Of a stretch of 33,933 nt of DNA, positions 1 through 9,628 are shown one piece after another. The DNA is from Cellulomonas uda. Lineage in GTDB: Bacteria; Actinomycetota; Actinomycetes; Actinomycetales; Cellulomonadaceae. The stretch lies in assembly GCF_006538705.1 (NCBI RefSeq), contig NZ_BJLP01000045.1, forward strand, positions 1-33,933. Reading direction: 5' to 3'. The stretch's first letter is position 1, and each line of letters opens with the position of its first letter. The position numbers and the translations under genes are program-made. The notes below the pieces were generated by a model. It did not search any database and had not been told where the DNA came from. It saw only the letters and a program-made list of their open reading frames with translations.

Positions 1-217
1 CGGGCCGTCACCCGCCGTGCCGCGCGCACACGGGTGGCGGTCGGGACGTCCGGGCTCGCCCGACCGGGTGACGCACATCGGCGGAAGTCGGACGGTACGG
101 GCGGTACCGGGGCAACTCGCGCCGGTCGACCGGGTGACCGCCCTGCACAGCGCCCCTGACCTGCGGGATTCTCACGCGAGCGAGGCAGATCTCGTCTCCA
201 GCGACCGAAGGATCCGC

Positions 218-1600
218 ATGACACAGGCCCGTACCCGCACGCGACTCGCCGTCGCGCTCGCCACCATCCCCGCGCTCGCCGCGGGTGCGCTGCTCGGCGC
301 GTCCCCCGCGTCCGCCGCGACCGGCTCGATCCGGGGCACGGTCGTCGTGCCGTCCGGCGTCGAGGCTCCCTACACCATGGTCCTGGCGTGGGCGCCGGGC
401 GCGAAGGGCGCCGACTTCGCCGAGTACAGCGAGGTCGACGAGTCCGGCAGCTTCGTGTTCGACGAGCTCGTCGCCGGGGCGTCCTACCAGATCAGCGTCA
501 TCGAGATGTCGGGCAGCCTCGCCGCGGGGTACTACGCGGGGTCGAAGTACGTGGCGACCTCGGCCGACGCGACGCTCGTCAAGACCGGCTCGCGGATCAC
601 GCTCCGTCCGGTCAAGGCCGCCGCGCCCACCGACGTGCGGGTCATCGCGCCGTCCTCGTCCGAGCCGCCGTCGTGGTGGGGCGACACGTCCGGCATGTAC
701 GTCGTCGAGCCGGGCACCTCGCGCATCGCGGCGTTCGCCGGCAGCTACGGCAGCGGACCGACGGCGGCGCGCGCGGCCGGCATCCTCGACGCGCCGGCCT
801 CGGCGTCGGTGCTCGGGTCGTTCGACAAGCCCAGTGCCGCGGGCGACACGGTCCAGATGACCCTTCCGACGGCCGGCATGTTCCCGGGTGCGTCGTACAC
901 CGTGGCGCTGCCCGTCGGGTCGCCGGAGGAGCCCGCGGGCTTCCTCGACGCGTACTACTACGGCGGGACGAAGCGGGTCGTGACCAAGAAGCTCACGGCG
1001 GCGGGCACGTTCGCCGCGGGGGCCTCGACGGCGGACCTGTACGTCTACGGCGCCAAGGCCACCACGGCCGTCGCCGTCACGGGCACGGCCAAGGTCGGTG
1101 CGACCCTGCGCGTCAAGGCCGCGACATGGTCGCTCGCGGGCACGACCAGCTACCAGTGGCTGCGTGACGGCAAGGCGATCTCCGGCGCGACCGCCTCGTC
1201 GTACAAGCTCACGGCCGCGGACCTGCGCAAGGCGATCTCGGTCAAGGCCACGCACCGTCCCACCGTCGCGGGCAACGCGTACGGCTTCTCGACGTCCGCG
1301 AAGACCGCCGCCGTCATGGCGGGCTCCGCGCCCGTCGCCAAGGCCCTGCCGACCGTCACGGGTACGACGAAGGTCGGCAAGACGCTCACCGCGTCGCGCG
1401 GCACCTGGGACTCGTCCGGCCTGACGTACGGCTACCAGTGGCTGCGTGACGGCAAGGCGATCTCGGGCGCGACGAAGAACACTTACGTGCTCACGTCGTC
1501 CGACGCGGGCAAGAAGCTCTCGGTCAAGGTCACGGCCAAGCGTCCCGGCCACCTGGCCGGCACGGCGACGTCGAAGCAGACCGCCGCGATCGCGCGCTGA
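218..1600 (+). CDS. Secreted protein with two C-terminal Ig-like YQWLRDG repeats
   Basis: Predicted exported protein of 460 residues. The ATG at 218 is chosen because GAAGGA lies at 207-212 and a clear signal peptide follows: a basic start (MTQARTRTR), a hydrophobic core and a likely AxA cleavage site near residue 33 (ASPASAA). Residues ~36-125 look like a small beta-sandwich of the carboxypeptidase-regulatory or CNA-B type (SIRGTVVV..., GSFVFDELVAGASYQI). The next ~150 residues repeat part of that pattern (AGYYAGSKY and DAYYYGGTKR). Two ~94-residue repeats, from ~281 and ~375, carry YQWLRDGKAISGAT, a motif frequent at the ends of actinobacterial secreted proteins. There is no sortase signal or C-terminal membrane segment, so it is probably released or wall-associated non-covalently. 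The ligand is unknown. The gene stands alone and converges on acpS. Confidence 0.8.
   Translation: MTQARTRTRLAVALATIPALAAGALLGASPASAATGSIRGTVVVPSGVEAPYTMVLAWAPGAKGADFAEYSEVDESGSFVFDELVAGASYQISVIEMSGSLAAGYYAGSKYVATSADATLVKTGSRITLRPVKAAAPTDVRVIAPSSSEPPSWWGDTSGMYVVEPGTSRIAAFAGSYGSGPTAARAAGILDAPASASVLGSFDKPSAAGDTVQMTLPTAGMFPGASYTVALPVGSPEEPAGFLDAYYYGGTKRVVTKKLTAAGTFAAGASTADLYVYGAKATTAVAVTGTAKVGATLRVKAATWSLAGTTSYQWLRDGKAISGATASSYKLTAADLRKAISVKATHRPTVAGNAYGFSTSAKTAAVMAGSAPVAKALPTVTGTTKVGKTLTASRGTWDSSGLTYGYQWLRDGKAISGATKNTYVLTSSDAGKKLSVKVTAKRPGHLAGTATSKQTAAIAR
1149..1464 (+). repeat. 34-nt identical direct repeat inside the secreted-protein gene
   Basis: Positions 1149-1182 and 1431-1464 are identical over 34 nt. 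They encode the YQWLRDGKAIS core of the two Ig-like repeats and lie 282 bp (94 codons) apart. Identity at the DNA level suggests recent duplication or gene conversion between the repeats. Confidence 0.85.
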
Positions 1601-1618
1601 CCGCACGCACCACGCCGG

Positions 1619-1648
1619 GGCCCGTCACCGCTGTCGCGGTGGCGGGCC
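1619..1648. terminator. Hairpin between convergent secreted-protein and acpS genes
   Basis: A 13-bp stem with one G-T wobble (GGCCCGTCACCGC at 1619-1631 with 1636-1648) and a 4-nt loop sits 19 nt after the secreted-protein stop and 30 nt from the acpS stop. No T tract follows on either side, as is common in very GC-rich genomes. It could serve both strands. Confidence 0.65.
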
Positions 1649-1678
1649 TCGGCCGTCCCGACGGCCCCGGCCGGTTCG

Positions 1679-2032
1679 TCAGTCGCGCTCCGCGACGACC
1701 ATCGCCGACGCGATGCCCGCGTCGTGCGAGATCGACAGGTGCCACCGCGTGACCCCGAGCTCGGCCGCGCGCGCGAGCACCGTGCCGGTCAGCTCGACCA
1801 CCGGCTGCGCGCCGACCACCCGCCGCACGGTCGCGTCCTGCCAGGACATCCCCGGCGGCGCCCCCAGGGCCTTCGCGATGGCCTCCTTCGCGGCGAACCG
1901 CGCCGCGAGCGACGTCTCGGGCATCACACGCTCGTCGGGCGTGAACAGCCGCTCGCGCAGCGCCGGGACGCGGTGCAGCGTCGCGACGAACCGCGCGACG
2001 TCGACGACGTCGATGCCGACCCCGACGATCAC
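1679..2032 (-). CDS. acpS: Holo-[acyl-carrier-protein] synthase
   Basis: Transfers 4'-phosphopantetheine from CoA to a serine of acyl carrier protein, activating fatty acid synthesis in the cytoplasm. The 117-residue product has the usual AcpS length. [12 protein letters not shown] supplies the metal-binding Asp (D8). [16 protein letters not shown] supplies the second ligand (E50) and the conserved AAKEA block. The start is the GTG at 2032: it overlaps the stop of the upstream MazG-like gene as GTGA, which implies translational coupling, and places the conserved motif directly at the amino terminus. A longer in-frame ATG (2083) would add an unconserved alanine- and proline-rich stretch lying within the upstream gene. 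It is the last gene of a glmS-MazG-acpS operon. Confidence 0.96.
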   Translation of the reverse strand: MIVGVGIDVVDVARFVATLHRVPALRERLFTPDERVMPETSLAARFAAKEAIAKALGAPPGMSWQDATVRRVVGAQPVVELTGTVLARAAELGVTRWHLSISHDAGIASAMVVAERD

Positions 2033-2364
2033 GGCTGCGGCTCCAGGTCCTGCTCCTCGACCAGGTGCTTCCACCGCAGCCACTTGCGCTCGACCGCGTC
2101 GTCGAGGTCCACGCCGAGGCGGTGCGCAACGATCATGAGCATCCCCAGGACGTCCGCGACCTCGTCGCGGACCGCCGCCGCGAGCTCGGCCGGGTCGCCC
2201 TGGTGCCGCGAGCGCCCGGTGGCCGCGAGGTAGGCGCGCGTCAGCTCGCCGACCTCCTCGCCCAGCTTGAGCACCGCCCAGTCGTCGGTGCGCTCGATGC
2301 CGTGCAGCCGCGCGTAGACGCGGCTGATCGTCTCGACCTCACGCTGCGCGTCGGCGAGCTCCAC
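2029..2364 (-). CDS. MazG-like nucleotide pyrophosphohydrolase
   Basis: A 111-residue all-alpha NTP pyrophosphohydrolase of the MazG/dUTPase superfamily. The two metal-binding helices are visible: EEVGEL (E36, E37, E40) and DEVADVLG (E68, D71), the EExxE...ExxD signature. Such proteins cleave (d)NTPs to monophosphates, usually for house-cleaning; the substrate cannot be read from the sequence. A single MazG domain is present, unlike the double-domain MazG of E. coli. The GTG start at 2364 lies 3 bp after the glmS stop, and the stop overlaps the acpS start, so the gene sits tightly inside the operon. No separate promoter is evident. Confidence 0.88.
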   Translation of the reverse strand: MELADAQREVETISRVYARLHGIERTDDWAVLKLGEEVGELTRAYLAATGRSRHQGDPAELAAAVRDEVADVLGMLMIVAHRLGVDLDDAVERKWLRWKHLVEEQDLEPQP

Positions 2365-2367
2365 CGC

Positions 2368-4224
2368 TCACTCGACCGTGACGGACTTGGCGAGGTTGCG
2401 CGGCTGGTCGACGTCGAGGCCCTTCGCGGTCGCGAGCTCGCACGCGAAGATCTGCAGCGGCACCACCGCGAGCAGCGGCGCGAGGAGCGTGGGCGACTGC
2501 GGGACGTAGAACACCTCGTCCGCGAACGGGCGGACCGCCTCGTCGCCGTCCTCGGCGATCACGAGCGTGCGCGCACCGCGCGCCCGGATCTCCTGGATGT
2601 TCGAGACGACCTTCGAGTGCAGCGAGTGCCGGCCGCGCGGCGAGGGCACCACGACGAACACGGGCTGGCCGGGCTCGATCAGCGCGATCGGGCCGTGCTT
2701 GAGCTCGCCCGCCGCGAAGCCCTCCGCGTGGATGTACGCGAGCTCCTTGAGCTTGAGCGCACCCTCCATCGCGACCGGGAAGCCCACGTGCCGGCCGAGG
2801 AACAGCACCGACTGCGTGTCCGCCATCCACCGTGCGATCTCCCGCACGCGGCCCGCCCGGTCGAGGACCTGCTGGATCTTGTCCGGGATGGCGCGCAGCT
2901 CGTCGAGGATGCGCGCGACCTCGTCGGCGTACATGTTGCCGCGCAGCTGCGCGAGGTACAGGCCCAGCAGGTACGCCGCGGTGATCTGCGACAGGAACGC
3001 CTTCGTCGAGGCGACCGCGATCTCCGGGCCGGCGTGCGTGTAGAGCACCGCGTCGGACTCGCGCGGGATCGTCGAGCCGTGGGTGTTGACGATCGCGAGC
3101 ACCTTCGCGCCCTGCTCGCGCGCGTGCCGCACGGCCATCAGCGTGTCCATGGTCTCGCCGGACTGCGAGACGGCGACGACGAGCGTGCGCTCGTCCACCA
3201 CGGGGTCGCGGTAGCGGAACTCGTGCGCGAGCTCGACCTCGACCGGGATCCGGCACCAGTGCTCGATCGCGTACTTGGCGACGTGCCCCGCGTACGCCGC
3301 CGTACCGCACGCGACGACGACGATCTTGTCGACCGCGCGCAGCACCGACTCCTCGATGCGCACCTCGTCGAGCACCAGGCGCCCGCTCACGTCGGTGCGG
3401 CCCAGGAGCGTGTCCGCGACCGCGTGCGGCTGGTCGTGGATCTCCTTGTCCATGAAGGAGCGGAAGCCGCCCTTCTCCGCTGCCGCCGCGTCCCAGTCGA
3501 CCGTGTAGCGCCGCGCCTGCGCGGGCACGCCGTCGAAGTCGGTCACCCGCACCTCGTCGGGCGTGATCGTCACGACCTGGTCCTGGCCCAGCTCGAGCGC
3601 CTCGCGCGTGTGCGCGATGAACGCCGCGACGTCCGAGCCGAGGAAGTTCTCCCCCGTACCCAGCCCGACGACGAGCGGCGAGTCGTGCCGGGCGCCGACC
3701 ACGGTGTCCGGCACCGCGGCGTGCACGGCCAGCAGCGTGAACGTGCCCTCGAGCGCGCGGGCCACGCGGCCCATCGCGGTCGTCAGGTCGCCCGTCTCGG
3801 TGTACGCCCGGGCGAGCAGGTGCGCGACGACCTCGGTGTCGGTCTCCGAGGCGAACTCGACACCGTCCGCCACGAGCTGGGCCTTGAGGACCGCGAAGTT
3901 CTCGACGATGCCGTTGTGGATGACCGCGAGGTCCCCCGCGACGTGCGGGTGCGCGTTGACGTCCGTCGGCCCGCCGTGCGTGGCCCAGCGGGTGTGGCCG
4001 ATCGCCGCGGTCGCGTCCGGCAGCGGGTGCGCGTCGATCTCCTCGACCAGGTTCGCGAGCTTGCCGGCCTTCTTGGCGGTGGCGAGGACTCCCGACGGGC
4101 CGACCAGCGCGACGCCCGCGGAGTCGTACCCGCGGTACTCGAGCCGCCGCAGACCTTCGATGACGACCTCGAGGGGGCGGGCGCTGGCGACCGGGCTACC
4201 GACGTAGCCGACGATTCCACACAT
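2368..4224 (-). CDS. glmS: Glutamine-fructose-6-phosphate aminotransferase (isomerizing)
   Basis: Makes glucosamine 6-phosphate from fructose 6-phosphate and glutamine, the first step toward UDP-GlcNAc and peptidoglycan. The 618-residue length is typical. Cys2 after the initiator Met is the amidotransferase nucleophile (MCGIVGYVG), followed by the class II glutaminase domain to ~240, then two SIS sugar-isomerase domains ([11 protein letters not shown] and [10 protein letters not shown] in the first; [19 protein letters not shown] in the second). The end, [13 protein letters not shown], is the canonical GlmS carboxyl terminus. The ATG at 4224 is fixed by Cys2 and lies 7 nt after TAGACT, so the mRNA is probably leaderless. 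No glmS ribozyme is expected or seen. glmM, the next pathway step, is 2.6 kb away on the same strand. Confidence 0.98.
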   Translation of the reverse strand: MCGIVGYVGSPVASARPLEVVIEGLRRLEYRGYDSAGVALVGPSGVLATAKKAGKLANLVEEIDAHPLPDATAAIGHTRWATHGGPTDVNAHPHVAGDLAVIHNGIVENFAVLKAQLVADGVEFASETDTEVVAHLLARAYTETGDLTTAMGRVARALEGTFTLLAVHAAVPDTVVGARHDSPLVVGLGTGENFLGSDVAAFIAHTREALELGQDQVVTITPDEVRVTDFDGVPAQARRYTVDWDAAAAEKGGFRSFMDKEIHDQPHAVADTLLGRTDVSGRLVLDEVRIEESVLRAVDKIVVVACGTAAYAGHVAKYAIEHWCRIPVEVELAHEFRYRDPVVDERTLVVAVSQSGETMDTLMAVRHAREQGAKVLAIVNTHGSTIPRESDAVLYTHAGPEIAVASTKAFLSQITAAYLLGLYLAQLRGNMYADEVARILDELRAIPDKIQQVLDRAGRVREIARWMADTQSVLFLGRHVGFPVAMEGALKLKELAYIHAEGFAAGELKHGPIALIEPGQPVFVVVPSPRGRHSLHSKVVSNIQEIRARGARTLVIAEDGDEAVRPFADEVFYVPQSPTLLAPLLAVVPLQIFACELATAKGLDVDQPRNLAKSVTVE

Positions 4225-4231
4225 GAGGGCG

Positions 4232-4237
4232 AGTCTA
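4232..4237 (-). promoter_or_regulatory. Putative leaderless -10 element of glmS
   Basis: TAGACT (minus strand) matches the TANNNT -10 consensus and is followed by 7 nt and then the glmS ATG. Transcription would start at or next to the A of the start codon. No Shine-Dalgarno sequence is present between the hexamer and the ATG. Confidence 0.5.
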
Positions 4238-4306
4238 TCCGGCGCCCCGTGCGGGGCTCGCGGCGTGGCAGGTCGCCCCCGTCACGTGGCCAGCCGCCGC
4301 GTCCGG

Positions 4307-4312
4307 CACAAT
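4307..4312 (+). promoter_or_regulatory. Putative leaderless -10 element of coaA
   Basis: CACAAT is followed by six G residues and then the coaA GTG at 4319. A leaderless transcript is likely. The divergent glmS promoter is about 70 bp away. Confidence 0.4.
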
Positions 4313-4318
4313 CGGGGG

Positions 4319-5284
4319 GTGCTCCCGTCGTCGTCGACGCCGTCCCTGGCCCCCGCCACCCCGTACGTCGACCTCGACCGGGAGGCGTGGCGGCGACTGT
4401 CGGCGTCCACCCCCCTGCCGCTCACCGACGCGGACGTCGAACGTCTCGCGGGCATCGGGGACCCGATCGACCTCGCCGAGGTCGACGCGATCTACCGCCC
4501 CATCTCGCGCCTGCTCGACCTGTACATCGAGGCCACCCGCGGTCTGCACGCCGCGTCGTCGACCTTCCTGCGCGAGGACATCACGCCCACGCCGTTCGTC
4601 ATCGGGGTCGCCGGGTCCGTCGCGGTCGGCAAGTCGACCACCGCCCGCCTGCTGCGCGAGCTCCTGGCCCGCTGGCCCGCGACGCCGCGCGTCCAGCTGA
4701 TCACGACCGACGGCTTCCTGTACCCGAACGCCGAGCTCGAGCGCCGCGGGCTGATGCAGCGCAAGGGGTTCCCCGAGTCGTACGACCGCCGCGCGCTGCT
4801 GCGGTTCGTGTCCAAGGTCAAGGCGGGCAAGCCCGAGGTCACGGCACCGGTGTACTCGCACCTGACGTACGACATCGTCCCCGGCGAGAACATCGTCGTG
4901 CGGCGGCCCGACGTGCTGATCGTCGAGGGGCTCAACGTGCTCCAGCCCGCGCGTCCCTCGGCCGAGGGCAGCTCCAGCCTCGCGGTCAGCGACTTCTTCG
5001 ACTTCTCGATCTACGTCGACGCCAAGCCGCGCGACGTGCGGCAGTGGTACGTCGACCGGTTCCTCAGCCTGCGGCAGACCGCGTTCGCCGACCCGGCCTC
5101 GTACTTCCACCGGTACGCGTCGTTGTCGGACGACGAGGCGGTGGCGCGCGCCGAGTCGATCTGGGACTCCATCAACTCCCCGAACCTCGAGCAGAACATC
5201 CTGCCGACGCGCAGCCGCGCGACCCTCGTCCTCACCAAGGGCTCCGACCACAGCGTCCAGCGCGTGCGCCTGCGCAAGCTCTAG
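4319..5284 (+). CDS. coaA: Pantothenate kinase, type I
   Basis: Phosphorylates pantothenate with ATP, the first and regulated step of CoA synthesis. The 321-residue product matches prokaryotic type I PanK. It has a P-loop (GSVAVGKS at 99-106), the [13 protein letters not shown] substrate region, [19 protein letters not shown] and VEGLNVLQ. The GTG at 4319 is preferred over the ATG at 4223: the protein then begins just before the conserved YVDLDREAW, and a CACAAT hexamer sits 6 nt upstream. The longer form would add an arginine-rich unconserved stretch overlapping the glmS start. The gene is divergent from glmS and converges on dedA with 19 bp between stops. CoA made here is the donor for AcpS encoded nearby. 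Confidence 0.96.
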   Translation: MLPSSSTPSLAPATPYVDLDREAWRRLSASTPLPLTDADVERLAGIGDPIDLAEVDAIYRPISRLLDLYIEATRGLHAASSTFLREDITPTPFVIGVAGSVAVGKSTTARLLRELLARWPATPRVQLITTDGFLYPNAELERRGLMQRKGFPESYDRRALLRFVSKVKAGKPEVTAPVYSHLTYDIVPGENIVVRRPDVLIVEGLNVLQPARPSAEGSSSLAVSDFFDFSIYVDAKPRDVRQWYVDRFLSLRQTAFADPASYFHRYASLSDDEAVARAESIWDSINSPNLEQNILPTRSRATLVLTKGSDHSVQRVRLRKL

Positions 5285-5303
5285 GACCGCCCGCCCCTAC
5301 GGG

Positions 5304-6017
5304 TCACCGCGTGTGCGGGCCGTGGTGCTGCGGTGTGCGGACCTCGTCCGCGGGCGCCGGCGGCGCGTCGGTGGGGGCGGGCGACTCGTCCGCCTCGAGG
5401 ATCGCGGCACCGTCCGGGTCCGCGCGCGACAGCCAGCGGCGCAGTGCCCAGTCGACGACGACGCCGATGACGACGCCCCCGACCACCCCGACGACGACGC
5501 CCCACAGCGGCGAGTGGTCACGGAACGCGGCACCCGCGCTCACGCCGATCACCGTCGAGTAGCACGCCCACGTCACGGCGGCGATCGCCGCGAGGAACGT
5601 GAACCGCCGGCGCGGGAACCCGACGGCACCCGCGGTCATGTTGACCGCCACGCGGCCCACCGGGATGTACCGCGCGGCGATGATGAACGACGCGCCGCGG
5701 CGCTCCAGCGCCCGCTCGGCCCACGCCAGCGCGGCCTGCCCACGGCCCGAGCGGAAGAGCCGCAACCGGTGCACGGGCACGCGGCGGCCGATGCTGAAGG
5801 CGATCTGGTCACCCGTGAACGCGCCGAGCGCGGCGACCGGGACGACGACCCACAGGTTCGGCTCGCCCCCGGGGCCCACCGCGAGCGCGGCGAGGGCGAT
5901 CACGACGGACTCGCTCGGGATCGGGGGGAAGAAGCCGTCGATCGCCGCGAACAGGTACATGACCAGATAGATCCACGGCGACGCCGCGAGATCGAGCGCC
6001 CACTGCTCCAAGCCCAT
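5304..6017 (-). CDS. DedA family integral membrane protein
   Basis: A 237-residue polytopic membrane protein of the DedA/SNARE-associated superfamily. Members move or flip lipids such as undecaprenyl phosphate or phospholipids, often with proton coupling; the cargo here is not determined. Family marks are FPPIPSE (acidic residue in the re-entrant loop), GDQIAFSIGR and AARYIPVGRVAVNMTAG (arginine-rich second re-entrant loop). At least four hydrophobic segments are visible, the last near residues 165-187. The carboxyl tail (~195-237) is hydrophilic and Pro/Asp-rich. ATG at 6017 follows a GGAGGGACGGAGC purine-rich region. A TACGGT hexamer at about 6074-6079 on the minus strand is a possible -10. 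The gene is monocistronic. Confidence 0.9.
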   Translation of the reverse strand: MGLEQWALDLAASPWIYLVMYLFAAIDGFFPPIPSESVVIALAALAVGPGGEPNLWVVVPVAALGAFTGDQIAFSIGRRVPVHRLRLFRSGRGQAALAWAERALERRGASFIIAARYIPVGRVAVNMTAGAVGFPRRRFTFLAAIAAVTWACYSTVIGVSAGAAFRDHSPLWGVVVGVVGGVVIGVVVDWALRRWLSRADPDGAAILEADESPAPTDAPPAPADEVRTPQHHGPHTR

Positions 6018-6222
6018 CTCGCTCCGTCCCTCCGCCGGTCCCCCTGCGGTCCGCTGACCACGGACCTTGGTCCACCGTACGGGCCCGTGGCTGGTCCTGG
6101 TATCCGTGACCGCCCCGGCTCACCCCTGACGGGCAGCGGCCGGCCTGCTCGCGTACCGGTCCTTCCTGCCCAACGCGTGGCACCGCCCCGGGGTTCCGGC
6201 GCCCGCGCCACGTCCCCGCTGG

Positions 6223-6873
6223 TCAGCTCGGCAGCGGGAAGCCCAGCGCTGCCGACGCGGCCTCCGGCCGCGGCTCGCTCGCCCAGCGCAGACCCAGCTC
6301 GTCGGCCGCCGCGAGCGAGCGCAGCTCCGCGCGGTCCAGGTAGAGCGTCCCGCGCAGGTGGTCGGTCTCGTGCTGCACGATGCGCGCGGGCCAGCCGGTC
6401 AGCACCTCGTCGAGCGCGGCGCCCGTCTCGTCCTGGCCCGTGAGCCGGACCCTGCGGTGCCGTGCGACGACGGCCTGGTAGCCGGGCACCGACAGGCAGC
6501 CCTCGTAGAACCCGGCGCGCTCGTCGTCGGCCGCCTCGTACGCGGGGTTCACGAGCACCCGCGCCTCGACTCGGACCCGCTCACGCACCTCCGCGACGCG
6601 CTCGTCGCTCACGCCCGGGTCCTCGACCACGGCGATCGCGAGCGGCAGGCCGATCTGCGGCGCCGCGAGCCCGACCCCGGGTGCGTGGCGCATGGTGCGG
6701 TGCATGACCGCGACGAGCGCCGCGAGCTCGTCGTCCGCGAGCTGGCCGTCGTACGCCTGCGCGGTCGCCCGCAGCGCCGGGTGACCCGCGCGGACGATCG
6801 GCGCGACGCCCTCGGCGGCCGCCTCGACGACCCGCAGGGTGAGGTCGCGCAGCCGGGCCGCGGGCGACGTCAC
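6223..6873 (-). CDS. def: Peptide deformylase
   Basis: Removes the formyl group from the initiator methionine of nascent proteins; a metalloenzyme acting at the ribosome exit. The 216-residue product shows all three motifs: [10 protein letters not shown] (66-75), EGCLSVPG (124-131, metal ligand C126) and QHETDHLRG (167-175, ligands H168 and H172, catalytic E169). EGCLSVPG with HExDH agrees with an active type I-like enzyme. The GTG at 6873 overlaps the glmM stop as GTGA, so the pair is translationally coupled. A ~20-residue amino-terminal extension before the conserved core and a ~30-residue carboxyl tail are unremarkable in actinobacteria. Confidence 0.96.
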   Translation of the reverse strand: MTSPAARLRDLTLRVVEAAAEGVAPIVRAGHPALRATAQAYDGQLADDELAALVAVMHRTMRHAPGVGLAAPQIGLPLAIAVVEDPGVSDERVAEVRERVRVEARVLVNPAYEAADDERAGFYEGCLSVPGYQAVVARHRRVRLTGQDETGAALDEVLTGWPARIVQHETDHLRGTLYLDRAELRSLAAADELGLRWASEPRPEAASAALGFPLPS

Positions 6874-8216
6874 AGCGCGAGCCGCTCGCGCACCACGTCC
6901 GCGAGCCCGGCCGCGACGTCGTCCGCCTCGTCTTGCGTCGCGGCCTCGACCATGACGCGCACGAGCGGCTCGGTGCCGCTGGGGCGCAGGAGCACCCGGC
7001 CCGTGCGGCCCAGCCGGACCTCCGCCGCCGCGACCGCGTCGAGCAGCGCCTCGTCGTGCGTGCGGTTCTTGTCGACGCCCGGCACGTTGACCAGCGTCTG
7101 CGGCAGCCGCCCGACGAGCGCCGCCAGCTCGTGCAGCGGCGTGCCGGTCGCCGCGACGCGCGACGCGAGGTGCAGCGCCGTCAGCACGCCGTCACCCGTG
7201 GTCGCGTGCTTCGACATGATGATGTGGCCCGACTGCTCGCCGCCGAGCGTGTACCCGCCCGCGCGCATCGCCTCGAGCACGTACCGGTCGCCCACCGCGG
7301 TGTCCAGCACCCGGATCCCGACCGACTCCATCGCGAGCTTGAGGCCCAGGTTGCTCATGACGGTCGCGACGAGCGTGTCCTGCGCGAGCTCGCCCGCGTC
7401 CCGCAGCGCGACCGCGAGAACGCCCATGATCTGGTCGCCGTCGACGAGCGTGCCTGAGCTGTCGACCGCGAGGCAGCGGTCCGCGTCACCGTCGAACGCG
7501 ACGCCCAGGTCGGCGCCGGACGCCACGACGAACGCCTGGAGCTGCTCGGGGTGCGTCGAGCCGCACTTCTCGTTGATGTTGCGCCCGTCCGGCGAGGCGT
7601 TGATGACGACGACGTCGGCGCCGGCCTCGCGCAGCGCGGCGGGGCCGACCTCGCTCGCGGCGCCGTTCGCGCAGTCCACCGCGATGCGCAGACCGGTCAG
7701 CGGCGTGCCGATGCTGGCGACGAGGTGCTGCACGTACGCGTCCCCCGCACCGCCGGTGTCCACCCGGATGCGGCCGACCGCACCACCCGTAGGGCGCTGC
7801 CAGTCCTCGCCGATGCGCGCCTCGATCTGCGCCTCGAGGTCGTCGTCGAGCTTGTGCCCGCCCCGCGCGAGGAACTTGATGCCGTTGTCCGGCATGGGGT
7901 TGTGCGACGCGGACAGCACGACGCCGATGTCGACGCCCGTCGTCGCGGTCAGGTACGCCACCGCGGGCGTGGGCAGGACGCCCACGTTGTGCACGTCGAC
8001 GCCCGCCGACGCGAGGCCGGCCGCGATCGCCGCGGTCAGGAACTCGCCCGACGCACGCGAGTCGCGCCCGACGACCGCCCGGGGCCGGTGGCCCTCGAAC
8101 TCCCCGCGCGTGCCGAGCACGTGCGCCGCCGCGACCGCGAGGTCGAGCGCGAGCTCCGCCGTGACGTCCCGGTTCGCGAGCCCGCGCACCCCGTCGGTAC
8201 CGAACAGCTGGCCCAT
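6870..8216 (-). CDS. glmM: Phosphoglucosamine mutase
   Basis: Converts glucosamine 6-phosphate, the GlmS product, to glucosamine 1-phosphate for UDP-GlcNAc synthesis. The 448-residue length is normal. It carries the phosphoserine loop [14 protein letters not shown] (active S104), the Mg-binding loop DGDADR (242-247), the sugar-binding GEQSGH and the phosphate-binding [12 protein letters not shown] near the end. The ATG at 8216 sits before the invariant [16 protein letters not shown] hexamer at 8244-8249 (minus strand) and a GAAGGGG ribosome-binding site give it its own leadered promoter after the rpsI hairpin. It is co-transcribed with def. Confidence 0.97.
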   Translation of the reverse strand: MGQLFGTDGVRGLANRDVTAELALDLAVAAAHVLGTRGEFEGHRPRAVVGRDSRASGEFLTAAIAAGLASAGVDVHNVGVLPTPAVAYLTATTGVDIGVVLSASHNPMPDNGIKFLARGGHKLDDDLEAQIEARIGEDWQRPTGGAVGRIRVDTGGAGDAYVQHLVASIGTPLTGLRIAVDCANGAASEVGPAALREAGADVVVINASPDGRNINEKCGSTHPEQLQAFVVASGADLGVAFDGDADRCLAVDSSGTLVDGDQIMGVLAVALRDAGELAQDTLVATVMSNLGLKLAMESVGIRVLDTAVGDRYVLEAMRAGGYTLGGEQSGHIIMSKHATTGDGVLTALHLASRVAATGTPLHELAALVGRLPQTLVNVPGVDKNRTHDEALLDAVAAAEVRLGRTGRVLLRPSGTEPLVRVMVEAATQDEADDVAAGLADVVRERLAL

Positions 8217-8243
8217 GTCAGACCCCTTCGTCGTCGCGCTGCA

Positions 8244-8249
8244 ACGTTA
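8244..8249 (-). promoter_or_regulatory. Putative -10 element of glmM-def
   Basis: TAACGT on the minus strand, 27 nt before the glmM ATG. It would give a leader of about 20 nt that contains the GAAGGGG ribosome-binding site. No good -35 was seen. Confidence 0.4.
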
Positions 8250-8311
8250 CTGGTCCCGCGGGCAGGCCGCGGGCGGGCGTGCGCGTCCGGCGTGGACGCG
8301 GCCCGGACATG

Positions 8312-8350
8312 CCGATGGCCCCGACGGTCGAGCGACCGCGGGGCCATCGG
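8312..8350 (-). terminator. Hairpin after rpsI
   Basis: CCGATGGCCCCG...CGGTCG pairs with CGACCG...CGGGGCCATCGG, an 18-bp stem with one bulged A and a 2-nt loop. It starts 13 nt after the rpsI stop. There is no T tract. It should separate the rplM-rpsI and glmM-def transcripts. Confidence 0.75.
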
Positions 8351-8363
8351 GCCGCGCCGAGGA

Positions 8364-8849
8364 TCAGCGCTTCGAGTACTGCGGCGCCTTGCGGGCCTTC
8401 TTGAGACCGGCCTTCTTGCGCTCGACCACACGCGCGTCACGCGTGAGGAAGCCGGCCTTCTTGAGGGCCGGGCGGTTCGACTCCGCGTCGATCGCGTTGA
8501 GCGCACGCGCGATGCCGAGTCGGACGGCGCCGGCCTGGCCGGACACGCCACCACCGGTCACGCGGACGATGACGTCGAAGCGACCCTCGACGTCCACGAC
8601 CTTGAGCGGGGAGTTGACGAGCTGCTGGTGCACCTTGTTCGGGAAGTAGTCCTCGAGGGTGCGGCCGTTGATCTTCCACTCACCGGTGCCGGGGACGAGG
8701 CGCACACGCGCGATCGCCTCCTTGCGGCGGCCGAGCGCCTGGCCCGGCGCGGTGATGCTCTGGCCACGGCCGGTCGGGGCCGAGGTCTCGCTGGTGTAGC
8801 TGCTGGGCGCGTCGCCCTCGAGGTCGTAGTCGACCGTCGTCTCTGCCAC
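8364..8849 (-). CDS. rpsI: 30S ribosomal protein uS9 (S9)
   Basis: A small-subunit head protein whose carboxyl tail reaches the P-site tRNA. The 161-residue product has an actinobacterial acidic/Ser/Thr-rich amino-terminal extension of ~35 residues, then the S9 core: [25 protein letters not shown], the [19 protein letters not shown] block, and the basic end [18 protein letters not shown]. The final SKR is the conserved tRNA-contacting tail. It follows rplM by 36 bp in the standard L13-S9 operon. The ATG at 8849 is followed directly by AETTVDYD. Confidence 0.98.
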   Translation of the reverse strand: MAETTVDYDLEGDAPSSYTSETSAPTGRGQSITAPGQALGRRKEAIARVRLVPGTGEWKINGRTLEDYFPNKVHQQLVNSPLKVVDVEGRFDVIVRVTGGGVSGQAGAVRLGIARALNAIDAESNRPALKKAGFLTRDARVVERKKAGLKKARKAPQYSKR

Positions 8850-8885
8850 GGGGATGTCCTGTCGTCTCTACTGTCGCGCCGGCCG

Positions 8886-9335
8886 TCAGGCCTGCTGCGC
8901 GACCTGGGTGATCTCGAACGGCTTCGGCTGCTGCGCCTGGTGCGGGTGCTCGGCACCCGCGTAGACCTTGAGCTTGCCGAGCTGCTGACGGCCGAGCGAG
9001 CTCTTGGGGAGCATGCCCCGCACAGCCTTCTCGATCGCACGCTCGGGGTGCTTGGCCAGGAGCTCCGAGTACGGGGTGGCACGCAGGCCGCCCGGGTAGC
9101 CGGAGTGGCGGTACGCGAGCTTGGCCTCGCGCTTGTTGCCGGTCAGGGCGACCTTGTCCGCGTTGATGACGATGACGAAGTCACCGCCGTCGACGTGCGG
9201 GGCGAAGGTGGCCTTGTGCTTGCCGCGCAGCAGCGTGGCCACGTGGGTGGCCAGACGGCCGAGGACGACGTCGGTCGCGTCGATGACGTACCAGTTCCGC
9301 TCGATCTCGCCCGGCTTCGGGGTGTACGTACGCAC
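8886..9335 (-). CDS. rplM: 50S ribosomal protein uL13 (L13)
   Basis: An early-assembly large-subunit protein. The 149-residue product has the expected length: [28 protein letters not shown] at the start, [18 protein letters not shown], then [10 protein letters not shown] and [12 protein letters not shown]. The GTG at 9335 is selected because it starts the conserved RTYTPKPGE block; more upstream in-frame starts add ~57 unconserved residues. It is first in the operon with rpsI. A candidate promoter lies ~180 bp upstream (9518-9547), leaving a leader of about 175 nt, long enough for regulation by L13 of its own operon as known in E. coli, though no L13 site is identified here. Confidence 0.97.
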   Translation of the reverse strand: MRTYTPKPGEIERNWYVIDATDVVLGRLATHVATLLRGKHKATFAPHVDGGDFVIVINADKVALTGNKREAKLAYRHSGYPGGLRATPYSELLAKHPERAIEKAVRGMLPKSSLGRQQLGKLKVYAGAEHPHQAQQPKPFEITQVAQQA

Positions 9336-9517
9336 GGTCGTTGCCTTTGTCTCGTGTTGCGTCGTGTGGCGACCGTCCATCCGCGCGCGGGCGCGGCGGG
9401 GCGGTCGATGCTGTCGGTGGCGCATCCGCGACCGGCGAGTGGGAACGCACCGACCTACCATCGCCTCCGCGTGGTGAGAAGCCACGGGCGCACGACAGGG
9501 ACGCACAACGACTCAAC

Positions 9518-9547
9518 AGACTACCTGTGCCGGAGAACACGGGTCAA
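9518..9547 (-). promoter_or_regulatory. Putative rplM-rpsI promoter
   Basis: On the minus strand, TTGACC (9542-9547) and TAGTCT (9518-9523) are separated by 18 bp, the best -35/-10 pair seen in the window. The predicted start near 9511 leaves about 175 nt of untranslated leader before the rplM GTG. Confidence 0.5.
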
Positions 9548-9579
9548 AACCACGTCCGTCACACCTCCCCCGACACCCC

Positions 9580-9620
9580 GCCCCCTCGCCCCCACACCCT
9601 GCCCCCTCGCCCCCACACCC
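9580..9620. repeat. Two tandem copies of a ~20-bp C-rich repeat
   Basis: GCCCCCTCGCCCCCACACCC occurs at 9580-9599 and again at 9601-9620, separated by one T. It lies just upstream of the rplM promoter and next to the larger A-B repeat. Confidence 0.85.
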
Positions 9621-9628
9621 ACCGACCC

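Noticed and set aside
1..217. In-frame extension of the first gene to position 17
   Set aside because: The extension is Arg/Asp-rich and would bury the signal peptide. The ATG at 218 has a ribosome-binding site and a proper signal sequence.
2065..5562. A 1165-codon plus-strand open frame across acpS, glmS and coaA
   Set aside because: It lies opposite or out of frame with well-conserved genes and has only Arg/Asp/Leu-rich low-complexity sequence.
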